Source of the DNA: Strigamia acuminata
Taxonomy: Eukaryota; Arthropoda; Chilopoda; Geophilomorpha; Linotaeniidae
DNA: 64,000 bases
Assembly: GCA_949358305.1 (NCBI GenBank)
Contig: OX442314.1
Coordinates: forward strand, 29,311,118-29,375,117
Direction: 5' to 3'
Below, piece by piece: positions 33,216-43,780 of this stretch. Position 1 is the first letter of the stretch. The number at the start of each line of letters is the position of its first letter. The position numbers and the translations under genes were made by a program. The notes under the pieces were generated by a model. The model worked only from the letters and a program-made list of their open reading frames with translations, was not told the origin of the DNA and made no database searches.

Positions 33216-33522
33216 AAGTTGCTTAGTGTCATGAAGCCAGAAGATGATGACGATGATGATGAAGAGCCCAAAATTGTTCCTGAAACTTTTGGTCCTTCTG
33301 AATTCACTGGTGAAATTGAAGACACTGCTCCTGAGTCTAAAAATGGGACTGCACCTGAAAGTTCGTCCTAACCTGCGTCTGGAAATGGCACTAAACGAGC
33401 AAGTTCTTCTTCTGAACCTGCAGAGGCCACGTTTGATAATTGTGCTTAATCTGCAAATTTTGCTTCTAAGCAGGAATGTTCTGTATCTGAACCCACAAAT
33501 TCTGCTCCTGAGTCGACGGGTC
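33216..33522 (+). pseudogene. Acidic/Ser-Pro-rich coding remnant with stops
   Basis: One frame reads MKPEDDDDDDEEPKIVPE, then a low-complexity stretch with SEPAE and TNSAPES text, broken by in-frame TAA codons at about 33369 and 33447. The repeated TCTGAACCTGC-type units suggest a decayed disordered-protein segment. It is absent from the matching place upstream of BTB copy 1 (18690). It could be a relic of an N-terminal region like that of the first EndoG-like gene, but this is a guess. Confidence 0.4.
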
Positions 33523-33907
33523 AGTTTAGCGACGTGACATTAGCGACACTAATTTCAGCATTTCATTAATTACCAGCAATTAATTAATATCAATTAATGT
33601 CGTGAGATGTTAACACGTCGACGATTTTGTTTTAAGTTTAAGTTTTAAGTTTGTGTCACCTTTGATCCAATATGCAAATCACGAATAAGAATCTCCATCA
33701 CCGGAGGGAGTTGTTGAAATCTGGCCGACCCAGACCACGTGCGAATCACTTCCGGTTTTGCCTTTAACGCGTGCTGGTCGTGCTACAACGTACGAACGAC
33801 ATAAACCAGAGTATTCCTTCCAATCGTTTTCCGTCCAAAAGACGTGACCACAAATCCTGTATACAGTATATAAGCGGCAGAGCATTAGGTGGACCAGCAA
33901 GTTTAAA

Positions 33908-35511
33908 ATGGAATCAGCTAACAGGAATCAAGCCCGAAGAAGTCTTCAAGTCAGTGCTAATTTGTACAATTCGCGAAAGGAAGGAAAACCGGACACGGTT
34001 GAGCTACGGTGCAACGATAACAGACGTGTACTTGCCAATAAACGGATATTGGTCGCTGGAAGTGATTATTTCCGTGCAATGTTCAAGCACGGCAGCGTGG
34101 AGGACGAAACCAACATTGCAACATTCACTAACATATCTTCCGAAGTCATGGAAATAATAATCAAATTCTTATACGCGCAAGATATTCCTGTCCGTGCCCA
34201 AATATCCGACACTCTACTGGGAGAAACACTCATCGCCGCTAACCAGATGCAGTTGAACGAACTATTTGACAACTACTGGCCCGAGTATACAAATTCGGTA
34301 ACTATAAACAACTTTCTAGACATTTGGCAGCTGGCGGAAATGTTCAACGAAGACGAAACGGTCCAAAACGTTCGACTGTTTGTTTCGCACCACACGAGAC
34401 TGATTTCCGACACCGATCGACTAGGTTGTATCACTGCTAACCAAATGACAAGCCTAGCTGAAGTGGGGAACATGAAAAATGCAGGCGAGTTGATTGTGTT
34501 TTACTTAAATTGGTGGAAACTAAAGTCATCCGCAATGGAAAGCATCACCGAACACCTTTTGGAATTTATATCTGAATGCAGCATAAAGGATTTGTCAAAC
34601 AATTCCTTCGCACGCTGTTATTATCAGATGATGTTAAGAAATCGGCAGAAGTTTACAGCGCAGTAAGCGAAGTCGTCACTTCGAGGTGGTTAACTACAAC
34701 ATCACAGCAAATTGAAATAAGTGTCTTCGAACTTACGAGCGGAAGCTGCACCCGTAAAATATCCTATTTAAACCACGAAGAATGGAAATCTAAGACGAAA
34801 TGGGTTCACAGCGCAGCAACATTTTGGTGTCCGGCGTTGTCGACAATGAAAGAGATGTTTTACTTTAAGCATTTGCCACATCGGTTAGGACTTCAAGCAA
34901 TTGAAGTGTCTACGGGTAATATTTTCGACCAACCCGAAGACTTTCCTGTGGATAATGTGTCATGGGAAACGACGAATCGTTCGGAAATTTATTTTAGAAG
35001 AACAAATGATACTTATTTGGGTTTTCGTATAAACTCAAAAGATTGGACAGTCTTCGATTTCGAGGGCGACATTTCGATTTTCGAATCTTTGCTTTTAGCA
35101 ACTGGTGATGAGAAGAGGTATTATTTCGATGTGGACGAATTGCACATAAAGATTGTTAACTGGAATTCAAAGACTTGTGTAACAAAGGAGAAATTACCGG
35201 GCAATTGGCAAAGGGTCATGTGTAAAAGTCTGGTCCTAAATTCTTCTGAAACGTTGATTTTTGTTCAAAAAGTCCCTAATAGCTCTCTGTTAATTTACGA
35301 CGTTGGAAGGGATTGCTGGAGTGTTGTTTCGTCGCCGAATATTGATGGTGAAGTGTTTTTGTATGTTTGTTACGACGAAGACTGCCTGATATTCACAAAA
35401 ACAGATGTGTCTTACAATGTGTATTTGTTAAACACGATGACGAAAGTGAATGAATACAAGACGCCAACTAATTTTGATGGGTCCATCCATTTTGATGTAA
35501 CTGTTGTTTAA
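33908..35511 (+). pseudogene. BTB/kelch-like copy 3, frameshifted
   Basis: The same start (MESANRNQARRSLQ) and BTB and BACK domains run in frame to about 34600. There the text GTCAAACAATTCCTTCGC is one base shorter than GTCAGACCATTCGCTTCGC in copies 1 and 2. The original frame then ends at 34666, while the rest of the protein (LRTLLLSDDVKKSAEVY through the propeller to HFDVTVV) is open in the next frame to 35511. Everything else is well preserved, so the break is recent, or it is a sequencing error. If real, the product would be a BTB-BACK fragment of 252 aa without the propeller. The 3' flank matches both other copies. Confidence 0.85.
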
Positions 35512-36269
35512 GACAGCATGAATTTCAACTCATTTTTGCAGTTTGCAATTTTATAATTTGAATAAAAATAAACAATTTAAATAACTACATGTTAGATAAA
35601 CCTGTAACACTAATCTCGTTAAAAATAAAATTCCCTATTATCCCACATTTTGGTTTTTACATTTTAATGTGAAAGAGTTTAACTGACAACGTCGTTTTAT
35701 TTGCAGGAGCGCACTAAAATAGAAAATTTTCTATTTTCTAGGCTTTGTTTTGAATTTTCCATGATTCTATCACACAATTCTATATTAAAATAATATTACA
35801 CATGATTAAAAATATTTTGGTCTTGATTACACAACAAAAAAAAATAATCACGATTTGTATTATTAGCGCCCTCAATTGGCACTTGTTGGAACAAGAATAA
35901 CATGTTCAAAATTTTAAGTTTAATTCATTTGCATAAGAAAATTATCACTTGGTGTGTGAGAGCAATCCTCACAGCTGTAGTTATTGTACGTCGGTGAGGT
36001 TTCCTTGTATGGAAGTTCCTAAGAGGGATTTGGAATCTCGTGTAAACGTTGAGGCTTATTACGATGCTGATGTGGACCCTTGTGTGTTTCAATTTGCGCC
36101 ACCTCGGGTAAATTTGTAAATCTGAAATTATTTTTTAAATGTTGTTTGTTATTTCACTGATGTTGTGGCTGGTGGAATTTTATTTGGTTTATAAAAGTGG
36201 CGTTTTTAACACGGTAAATGGCATTTATACCTCTGTAAAAAACGTACACTTCAAAAGAGGCCATTTGTG

Positions 36270-36351
36270 GAATGTTCTGACTCCACACATGTCTCACCTC
36301 AGGTGAGACATGTCTCACCTCAGGTGAGACATGTGTGGAGTCAGAACATTC
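36270..36351. repeat. 82-bp near-perfect palindrome
   Basis: Arms of 39 nt (36270-36308 and 36313-36351) flank CATG, with one mismatch. Each arm itself contains the smaller palindrome CTCACCTCAGGTGAG. The homologous place near copy 3 (about 31470) lacks it, so it was gained or expanded after duplication. Confidence 0.92.
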
Positions 36352-36399
36352 AATTCGAGATTCATCGCTTCAAACCACTTGGAAAACACATTAATTTAC

Positions 36400-36730
36400 A
36401 CTTTGGAAAATGTCATTTGCATTTTAGAAAATGCCATTTACACTACAGCATTGCCATTTACACAACAGAAATGCCATTTACACCATAAAATGCAATATGC
36501 ACATCAGAAAATGCCATTTGCACATCAGAAAATGCCATTTGCACATCAGAAAATGCCATTTGCATCCTATAAAATGCAATTTTCAATCTACAAAATGCTA
36601 TTTCCATTATAGAAAATGCATTTACAACTCAGTAAAGTGTTTTTAAATGAAATTTGTGTTTTTAAATGCAACTTGTGTTTTTAAATGCAATTTGTGTTTT
36701 TAAATGCAATTTGTGTTTTTAAATGCTTTT
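36400..36730 (+). repeat. 20-bp minisatellites, second location
   Basis: Units AAATGCCATTTGCACATCAG and then TTTTTAAATGCAATTTGTGT. These are shorter versions of the arrays at 31548-32030, and lie in the intron of the broken EndoG-like copy 4. Confidence 0.9.
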
Positions 36731-37226
36731 TGGAATGTTTCTAGATGGTAATTTATAATAGATTTAGCAGGTTTATTATTTTAAATATTGATTAATTACT
36801 TTATTCTAATACCCTAACACATTTTGATCTATACATCTAGAAAGAACGCAGCGAGGTCCAAAACAATAGTTTGTAGGACGACTTCTACCATTATGTCTTA
36901 CTCTTATTCCTTGCACAAAAATACACAAACATCTACGTTTGCTCAGCTCCATTTTTCAAAAAGCGGTAAGCAAAAATGTAGCTTAGACGTGACGGTTATG
37001 ACACAAGGAAAATGTAATTGCAGGTTGTATTTAAACTTTAAAAAATTTAATAGAAATAGAAAAAAATACATAAATATGCATAAAATACATGTGGAAGAAT
37101 TTTTATATTTTATTTACAATGCAAAAACGTGAAGTACAAACAGGTAAAAGTGTTTTAAAATTGAAAAGGAACAGAAAAAAAGAAACAGAATGAACGAAAC
37201 GAACGTTTTTAAATTTCTATTCCTGC

Positions 37227-38009
37227 TTAAAATGCTTTTCTCCGGTGTCGGTTAAAAGATGTCTTCTGAAATTCCCACTTTGAATGCAGGAATAAGCACA
37301 TAAATGACACTTGAACGGTTTTTCTCCAGTATGGGTTAAAAGATGTGTTTTTAAAGTCCCATTTTGAGCCGAAGAGTAATCGCACAAATGGCACTTGAAT
37401 GGTTTTTCTCCTGTGTGGGTTAATAAATGTTTTTTTAAATTCCCATTTTGATTGCAAGAATAATCACACCAATGGCATTTAAATGGTTTTTCTCCTGTGT
37501 GGGTTAATAAATGTTTTTTTTAAATTTCCTCTTTCACTGCAAGAATAATCACACCAATGGCACTTGAATGGTTTTTCTCCTGTGTGGGTTAATAGATGGA
37601 CTTTTAAATGCCCACTATGAGTCGAACAATAATCACACAAATGGCACTTGAATGGTTTTTCTCCTGTGTGGGTTAATAGATGTCTTCTTAAATCTCCATT
37701 TTGATTGCAAGAATAATCACACAAATGGCACTTGAATGGTTTTTCTCCTGTGTGGGTTAATAGATGGACTTTTAAATGCCCACTATGAGCCGAAGAATAA
37801 TCACACAAATGGCACTTGAACGGTTTTTCTCCAGTGTGAATTCGCATGTGGACAGTCATGCAAGATTTAAGTCGAAATGAAAGTGAACACATTTGACATT
37901 TGAAAGGCTTTTCACCAGTGTGTTTAAGCATGTGCTGTTGCAATAAGTACACGTATGAACACGAATAATCACACAGATTGCATTCGTAATCCTCACGTGT
38001 TCTCTTCAT
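37227..38009 (-). pseudogene. C2H2 zinc-finger gene, left palindrome copy, frameshifted
   Basis: It starts MKRTREDYECNLCDYSCS at 38009. Fingers 1-5 and most of 6 are in frame, each CX2CX12HX3H with TGEKPF linkers. At 37514-37521 a run of eight T (seven in the parallel finger at 37431) shifts the frame, and the product ends at 37479. The remaining fingers continue in another frame to 37227. The start, the 5'-UTR splice acceptor (cctgaaatga reversed) and the 3' end mirror the intact gene at 43781-44563. The change is in a homopolymer, so a sequence error is possible. If real, a six-finger truncated product would result. Confidence 0.85.
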
Positions 38010-38175
38010 TTTTTTACATCAATGACAATGACACTGACACTGAAATGAACGTAGTCTGAAATGAAAAAAAAAATAATTAAGTTAGAAAACGATTAACTCA
38101 ACTGGACACACTTTAAGTAATATTGGTAAGTATATACTCTGAACAGAATAATTCAAATTCAGTTAGGCCAGTTAG

Positions 38176-38369
38176 TGTTGCTTATTGTCCGTTTCAGTGG
38201 TGTGATTGATTAAAAATAGGCTGGACACATGGTGAAAATGAATAGCGTGTTATATTCTCGTACATACAATGGAGATACAATAAAAACAAGTGGCGCTGTC
38301 TGGCGATACATTAATACAATAATAATGGTTACTTAAGATTAACACTAGGTGTCACAATTATTTACAACA
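38176..38369 (-). repeat. Copia 3' LTR
   Basis: 194 bp, TGTTG...CAACA tips. It contains the last codons of the polyprotein ORF (stop at 38345). Confidence 0.95.
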
Positions 38370-41300
38370 CCTTCCCCTAATTGGGGCACCGGCTTGGCCC
38401 CCCCCAATGACATCCCAACGTTGTTGACATGATCTCGTAGTGTTCCCCTCGGCAGTGACTTCGTGAACATGTCAGCAGGATTTTCGTTTGTGGCAATGTA
38501 TTCGAAATTTATTCTTCCGGCTCGTACTTCGTCTCGCAGGTAGAAATACTTCAGATCGATGTGTTTGTTTCTCTCGCTCACTATTTTGTTCCTACATAAC
38601 GCCATCGCTCCTTGGCTATCTGAATTCCAGGTGAGTGGGTCTCCGATGAACTCCTCTGCCCCGATTTCTGTCAAGAAAGATTTTAGCCATTTTGCTTCTT
38701 TCGATGAGTGTATCATCGCCATGTATTCTGCCTCGACTGAAGATAGAGCAACCATCGGTTGCTTCTTGCTACTCCAGGTTACAGGTGAGTCTGCCATTTT
38801 GAAGATGTAACCGCTGTATGATCTTCTGTCTGTCACGTCACTTCCCCAGTCTGCATCTGCGTAGCCCTTCATTTTCTTCCCTGTCTTCTTAAAGACTAAC
38901 TTCAAATTCTTCGTTTTCTGGACGTATCGTAGCATTTGCTTTATTCCATTCCAATGCTCTCGACCTGGGCGCTCACAGAACTGGCTCATGTATGCAGTGG
39001 CGTACGCTAAATCTGGTCTTGTGCCGCCAGATATGTAGAGCAGACTTCCAACTGCTTGGCGATACGGCAATGACTCGCTTTCTTTCTTCACTTTGGACCA
39101 TTCGTCATCTTCTATCTTTTTGTACTTCACTCCAGGTACCAGCGGTGTGGATGCGTTCTTTGCTTTTTCCATGTTGAATACCTCCATCACCTCTTCGATG
39201 TATTTAGTTTGATCAAGGCTTATACTACCGTCTGCAAGATATTCAATCTTCATTCCTAATATGAATTCTGCTTCACCCAGATCCTTCGTCTTGAATCTGC
39301 CGCTCGTCTTGTCTACGAAATCTTCAATTATCTCGTCGTCCTTTCCGATAATAAAGTTGTCGTCAACAAAAATAGCAACAATCAGATTTTTCTCTTCGTT
39401 GTAGTACACGCATGGCTCTGATTTGCATCCTGTCAATCCTATGGACGTGAAGTATTCCTCGAGGCATTCGTTCCACTCCCTTCCACTCTGGTGGAGTCCG
39501 TATATAGTTTTATCCAGCTTACATACGTGGTCCTCTTTCCCTTCTTCAACGTACGGCTTAACTTGCTTCAAATAAATTTCTTCCTTTAACTTTGCGTTTA
39601 AGTAAGCTGCTGTGAAGTCTAATTGGCGTATTTTCCATCCTCTCTCTACTGCGAGTGCAATTAGAATCCTTAGGGATTTTATCTTCACGACCGGGGAGTA
39701 CGTTTCACCATAGTCGATGCCAGGGATTTGGGTAAAACCTTGCGCCACTAAACGCGCCTTATACTTCTCAAATTCTCCGTCCTTGTACTTTTTCGTGAAA
39801 ACCCATCTCGCACCAATCGTCTTTTTGTCTGGTGGTTTTGGGACGAGAGTCCATGTTTCATTTTCTTTCATGTTGAACATTTCTTCATCCATTGCTGTTG
39901 ACCACATCTCTGCTTCCGGTGACTTTAAAGCAGCTGTCCATGTCTTGGGGACATCCTCCAGTTTTGCAGCTTTACAGACGCTACACACCATTTGGCAATC
40001 AGCTTTTGCTACCTTGGTTGGAATGTCTTTCATTTGGTAGTCTCGTTTAGCTGCTTGTCTGTCTGAGCGCTTTATAGTCGTTTGAGTTTCTGGTAGTGGC
40101 AACAATGTTCTGTCTTCGTCCAACGAATTTTCCTCTCCGTCTTGAAACAAATTTATTTCTCTTTCAGGTGCGGCTTCATCATACGTGTTTTCACCTTCTT
40201 CAGACAGTATAATTTTGCTGTTTGCTTCGTTTGATGAACTTTCACTTTCTACTTGTGATGTGGGTTCATTTTCCCCTTCGTCTACTTCACTGACTTCGTT
40301 TATGTCGCCGACTTCGTTTATTTCGCCGACTTCGTCTATTTTGCCGACTTCGTTTGTTTCCTTGATACAATCATCTCGATCGGGTATTTTTTCTTCTGTC
40401 TGGTCCAACTGGGGAAAAATTTCCTCTCTTTCGACGTTTATTTGCTGAATACCGTCTGCATTCGTGTTCTTTTTCAATGGGAACACATCTTCTTCAAATA
40501 TTACGTCTCTGCTTAGAAAAATTTCACCCGTGTCAACATTCCATAATTTATACCCTTTCGTTTCCAATGAGTATCCTAACAAAACGCATTTGACTCCTCT
40601 CGGGTCAAGTTTGCCTTTCTTCGCCAATCTTCGATCCGATGACCATGCTAGGCAACCGAATACTCGCAAAAAACTTCGATCAACATCTTTTGACGTCCAT
40701 AAACGCTCCGGTGTTTCTCCATTTATGGATCGTGACGTGCATTTGTTTCGTATGAAACATGCGGTGTTGAGGGCGTCTGCCCAGTATCCTTTCGGAATTC
40801 CTGATTCTACCATGAAACATCTTGCCATGTCTAACAGGGTTTCATTCATACGCTCGGCGATCCCATTTTGTTGCGGGGTCCCGGGTATGGTCTTCTGACG
40901 CATGATTCCGTGTTTGGCCAGATACTCGTCAAAAACCTTCGACACGTATTCGCCTCCGTTGTCGCTTCGAATTTTCTTAATCTTCGTACCGTGGAGTGTT
41001 TCGGCCATTCGTCGATAGTGGTCAAACTTCTCAAGTACTTCGTCTTTTGACTTGAGAAAATACGCAACAGTGTATCGTGTGTAATCATCCACAAAAGTAA
41101 CAATGTACTTTGTTCCTCCAATTGAGGTTGGCGTGATTTTCCCCATGACATCTGTGTGTATTAGCTCCAATGGTGCGCTCGTTTTCGACAAACTTTGTGA
41201 TGGAAATGGTTTTCGTTTGATTTTTGCTCTCATGCAAATTTCGCACTTTCCTGCTGTTTCATCTTTATCGTCGAATTGGATTTCTTCTTTCTTCTTTAGA

Positions 41301-42631
41301 CTCTGTACAGCGTCAAAATGTAGGTGGCCCAAACGTCTGTGCCAAAGTGTTTCATCCTCCATTTTTGCCTTCTTTGCCGCACGTCTTCCTTCGATGATTT
41401 TGTATAAACGGCCTTCTCGTTTCGCAACGATAATTTCTTCTCCATCCTCATCCTTTACCGTGGCGAGTCCATTTCCAAAATCAATCTTGTATCCTAGTTC
41501 ATCCAAACGTCCAACCGACAACAAATTTCCGTCAAGTTCCGGTATAAACAGGACATCTTTTAGAATTACTTCTGTACCCCCATTTTCGTCAGAAAGGGCA
41601 AATTCAGTAGTCCCGGTTCCTTCCACGGTCATTGCTTCTTTATTAGCAACATCTACTCGAGACCGTTTTGGCTTGAAATTTGACAATTTGTTTTTAGATG
41701 CCGTCATGTGATCGGTCGCGCCGCTGTCGAGATACCAAATCATTTCCTCTGCATTGTGACCAACTTCTGTTACACGCAACGCCTTCTGTCGAACAATCTT
41801 GGCGGATTTCGCAGGTTCTTCCTTCTTGCTGCTGTCTTCCGCTTCTTTCGCATCAGGACAGTTACGTGCAATATGGCCCATTTTATTGCAGCAGTAACAT
41901 TTGATCCACTTCTTCTGCTCATGCGGCTTGCTGGCATTTATTCCCTCACTCCCTTCAGTTTGTTTGCCTTTTTTCTCGAATTTTGCTTTCGATTTGTAAT
42001 TTTTGAACGAATTTTTGGCTGCAAAAACTTTTGCCGTTTCTTCTCCTTCTTCGTCCTTTATTTTGTCCTCAGCACGGCGTTGTTTCCTCTTTTCTTCTAC
42101 CAAAAGTCTAGCTTTCACCAGTGTCGTTGATAAATCATCTTCATTTTGCTCTAAATTCAAAATAAGAGACTCATAAGATTCAGGCAAACCAATCAGCATC
42201 ACGAGTGCGACTTCCTTGTCACTTAAAGCGTAACCGCAGCTTGCAAGCTTCCTGTGAATCTGCATCAACCGTCCGAGATAATCTCTCATGCACTCTTCCT
42301 TTTTCATTTTGATGGTAAATAAATCACGCAGTAATTGTAGTACGTTCAACAGTCCAAATTTTGAATGCGCCGCTTTCAACGTCTCCCATGCTTCCTTTGC
42401 ACTGTTTAGGTCGCCAATATCATCCAGATAATTGTCTTCTACAATCATGAACAGGTAAGCAATGGCCTTCTTGTTCTTCTTCATCTGATCTGGAGTTAAT
42501 ATTGGTCCAAAACCTGGGTCAATGGCCTCCCAAACGTCCTTTTCTTCCAAACCTCCCTGTGCACGCTTCGACCATGCATGGTAGTTGTCGCTGGAGAGCC
42601 TCTCAAAGCGTGGAAATTCAATTTTGGCCAT
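38345..42631 (-). CDS. Copia gag-pol polyprotein (1,428 aa)
   Basis: The domain order is that of Ty1/Copia elements, in one frame with no break. First is a gag region (about 1-230). A CX2CX4HX4C zinc knuckle (CYCCNKMGHIARNC) follows near 245. Then come an aspartic protease with LDSGATDHM near 305, a GAG-pre-integrase HRRLGHLH motif near 435, and an integrase core with the D...D...E residues in HTDVMG, RSDNGGEY and NGIAERMNE. The reverse transcriptase has FVDD as its catalytic box, and RNase H has YADADWGSD and SSVEAEYMA. Integrase before reverse transcriptase separates it from Gypsy. The product would make particles, copy the RNA in the cytoplasm and insert the cDNA. The start at 42631 lies about 130 bp after the 5' LTR, and the stop lies inside the 3' LTR. 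Confidence 0.97.
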   Translation of the reverse strand: MAKIEFPRFERLSSDNYHAWSKRAQGGLEEKDVWEAIDPGFGPILTPDQMKKNKKAIAYLFMIVEDNYLDDIGDLNSAKEAWETLKAAHSKFGLLNVLQLLRDLFTIKMKKEECMRDYLGRLMQIHRKLASCGYALSDKEVALVMLIGLPESYESLILNLEQNEDDLSTTLVKARLLVEEKRKQRRAEDKIKDEEGEETAKVFAAKNSFKNYKSKAKFEKKGKQTEGSEGINASKPHEQKKWIKCYCCNKMGHIARNCPDAKEAEDSSKKEEPAKSAKIVRQKALRVTEVGHNAEEMIWYLDSGATDHMTASKNKLSNFKPKRSRVDVANKEAMTVEGTGTTEFALSDENGGTEVILKDVLFIPELDGNLLSVGRLDELGYKIDFGNGLATVKDEDGEEIIVAKREGRLYKIIEGRRAAKKAKMEDETLWHRRLGHLHFDAVQSLKKKEEIQFDDKDETAGKCEICMRAKIKRKPFPSQSLSKTSAPLELIHTDVMGKITPTSIGGTKYIVTFVDDYTRYTVAYFLKSKDEVLEKFDHYRRMAETLHGTKIKKIRSDNGGEYVSKVFDEYLAKHGIMRQKTIPGTPQQNGIAERMNETLLDMARCFMVESGIPKGYWADALNTACFIRNKCTSRSINGETPERLWTSKDVDRSFLRVFGCLAWSSDRRLAKKGKLDPRGVKCVLLGYSLETKGYKLWNVDTGEIFLSRDVIFEEDVFPLKKNTNADGIQQINVEREEIFPQLDQTEEKIPDRDDCIKETNEVGKIDEVGEINEVGDINEVSEVDEGENEPTSQVESESSSNEANSKIILSEEGENTYDEAAPEREINLFQDGEENSLDEDRTLLPLPETQTTIKRSDRQAAKRDYQMKDIPTKVAKADCQMVCSVCKAAKLEDVPKTWTAALKSPEAEMWSTAMDEEMFNMKENETWTLVPKPPDKKTIGARWVFTKKYKDGEFEKYKARLVAQGFTQIPGIDYGETYSPVVKIKSLRILIALAVERGWKIRQLDFTAAYLNAKLKEEIYLKQVKPYVEEGKEDHVCKLDKTIYGLHQSGREWNECLEEYFTSIGLTGCKSEPCVYYNEEKNLIVAIFVDDNFIIGKDDEIIEDFVDKTSGRFKTKDLGEAEFILGMKIEYLADGSISLDQTKYIEEVMEVFNMEKAKNASTPLVPGVKYKKIEDDEWSKVKKESESLPYRQAVGSLLYISGGTRPDLAYATAYMSQFCERPGREHWNGIKQMLRYVQKTKNLKLVFKKTGKKMKGYADADWGSDVTDRRSYSGYIFKMADSPVTWSSKKQPMVALSSVEAEYMAMIHSSKEAKWLKSFLTEIGAEEFIGDPLTWNSDSQGAMALCRNKIVSERNKHIDLKYFYLRDEVRAGRINFEYIATNENPADMFTKSLPRGTLRDHVNNVGMSLGGAKPVPQLGEGVVNNCDT

Positions 42632-42762
42632 GTCGCGATGTTTTTCAAAATGGCGTCGTACTCAATTTTTCACTTAGCTTCAGTCACAGTTCACTATTTT
42701 CTACACAGTTCTCTTCATAAATCACACAAACCGCAGTGGAATGGATGCTGTGGCCCATAACC

Positions 42763-42956
42763 TGTTGCTTATTGTCCGTTTCAGTGGTGTGATTGATTAA
42801 AAATAGGCTGGACACATGGTGAAAATGAATAGCGTGTTATATTCTCGTACATACAATGGAGATACAATAAAAACAAGTGGCGCTGTCTGGCGATACATTA
42901 ATACAATAATAATGGTTACTTAAGATTAACACTAGGTGTCACAATTATTTACAACA
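42763..42956 (-). repeat. Copia 5' LTR
   Basis: 194 bp, same sequence as the 3' LTR by eye. The primer-binding site adjoins its inner end near 42752-42762. Confidence 0.95.
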
Positions 42957-42961
42957 GTTAG

Positions 42962-43600
42962 GCCTAACGATCGATGCACAGATTATGCCGAATTTTATAA
43001 ACCGGAAAAAAAATTAAATAATACCCCAAAAAATGTGATTATTCTATTCTCCTATCTTTACCTTAATTTGCTTACACTTTGGAACCTTTCAAACGTAATA
43101 AACATGCACTTAATCGCGGATGAACGAATAAGTGCGATACATCAGAAGACAATAAGAAAGATCAAACGGCGGTTGTCGTAGAAACTATAAGTGCATATTA
43201 GCGCCGGCTATTGACAATAATTTAACTATACACAATACAACAAAAACACAAACAACAAATTTAAAGCATTTGCTATGTGCATTCAATTTGTAGTGTAATA
43301 ATGTTTGTGCCTTTGTTGTATTGTGTTTAGTTCAAATATTGTCACTAGTCGGCGCTATTATGCACTGGTAGTGGTTTCTACGGCAACCTCCGTTTCATCT
43401 TTGTTATTGTATTTTGTTAAATTGCACTTTTTCGTTCTTCCTCGATTAAATGCACGTTTATTACGTTTGAAGGGTTCCAAAGTGTAAGCAGATTAAGGTA
43501 AAGATAGGAAATTAGATAAATCACATTTTTTTGGGTATTATGGAAATTTTTTCGGTTTTAAAGTCCGGCGCAATTGTGCATCGACCGTTAGGCCTAACTC
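42962..43600. repeat. Central part of a large palindrome
   Basis: From GTTAGGCCTAACG the sequence runs to about 43256, and its reverse complement returns from about 43303 to 43600. Both carry CGATGCACA, AATGTGATT, CTATCTTTACCTTAAT and TTACACTTTGGAACC. The spacer is about 45 bp. The symmetry does not stop at 43600: it continues outward through both zinc-finger genes (37185-38170 on the left, up to about 44610 on the right). This region would hold the promoters of both divergent genes. Confidence 0.88.
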
Positions 43601-43780
43601 GCCTAACTGAATTCGAACCATTGGCGGCGATGCCCGACCTCGCTTTTTCTGATCATAGTTTATATATACATTCCAGTATTATTTAAAGTGTGTCCAATTA
43701 AGTTAATCATTTTCGAACATAATTATTATTATTTTTTTCATTTCAGACTACGTTCATTCCAGTGGTTGAAGTAAAAAAAA

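Larger units (their letters stand above)
35945..36965 (+). pseudogene. EndoG-like copy 4, broken
   Basis: An exon-1 remnant ends at 36107 (RVNVEAYYDADVDPCVFQF then APPR at a GTAAAT donor), matching the VNVELH...NVAPQ segment of copy 1. Exon 2 (36845-36965) is clearly the same as the exon at 32155. It has lost one G near 36849, has TGG changed to TAG in the original frame (LWGDF site), and has gained a 6-bp CTTATT insert. No HFFKV exon follows: 36966-37180 runs into unrelated sequence. It is the most decayed member of the cluster and sits downstream of BTB copy 3, just as copy 3 sits downstream of BTB copy 2. Confidence 0.75.
38176..42956 (-). mobile_element. Full-length Copia element, TSD GTTAG
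   Basis: A 194-bp LTR at each end (38176-38369 and 42763-42956), identical as far as I can read, flanked by GTTAG on both sides (38171-38175 and 42957-42961). On the minus strand the 5' LTR is followed by GGTTATGGGCC, complementary to the anticodon arm of initiator tRNA-Met, the internal primer type known from Drosophila copia. The 3' LTR is preceded by the purine tract AGGGGAAGG. The single ORF is intact. Identical LTRs and an open frame indicate a very recent, possibly active insertion. It landed inside one arm of the zinc-finger palindrome. Confidence 0.97.

Noticed and set aside
38345-42631. Plus-strand frames across the Copia body (for example 41103-41711)
   Set aside because: Antisense shadows of an intact polyprotein with all Copia motifs on the minus strand.
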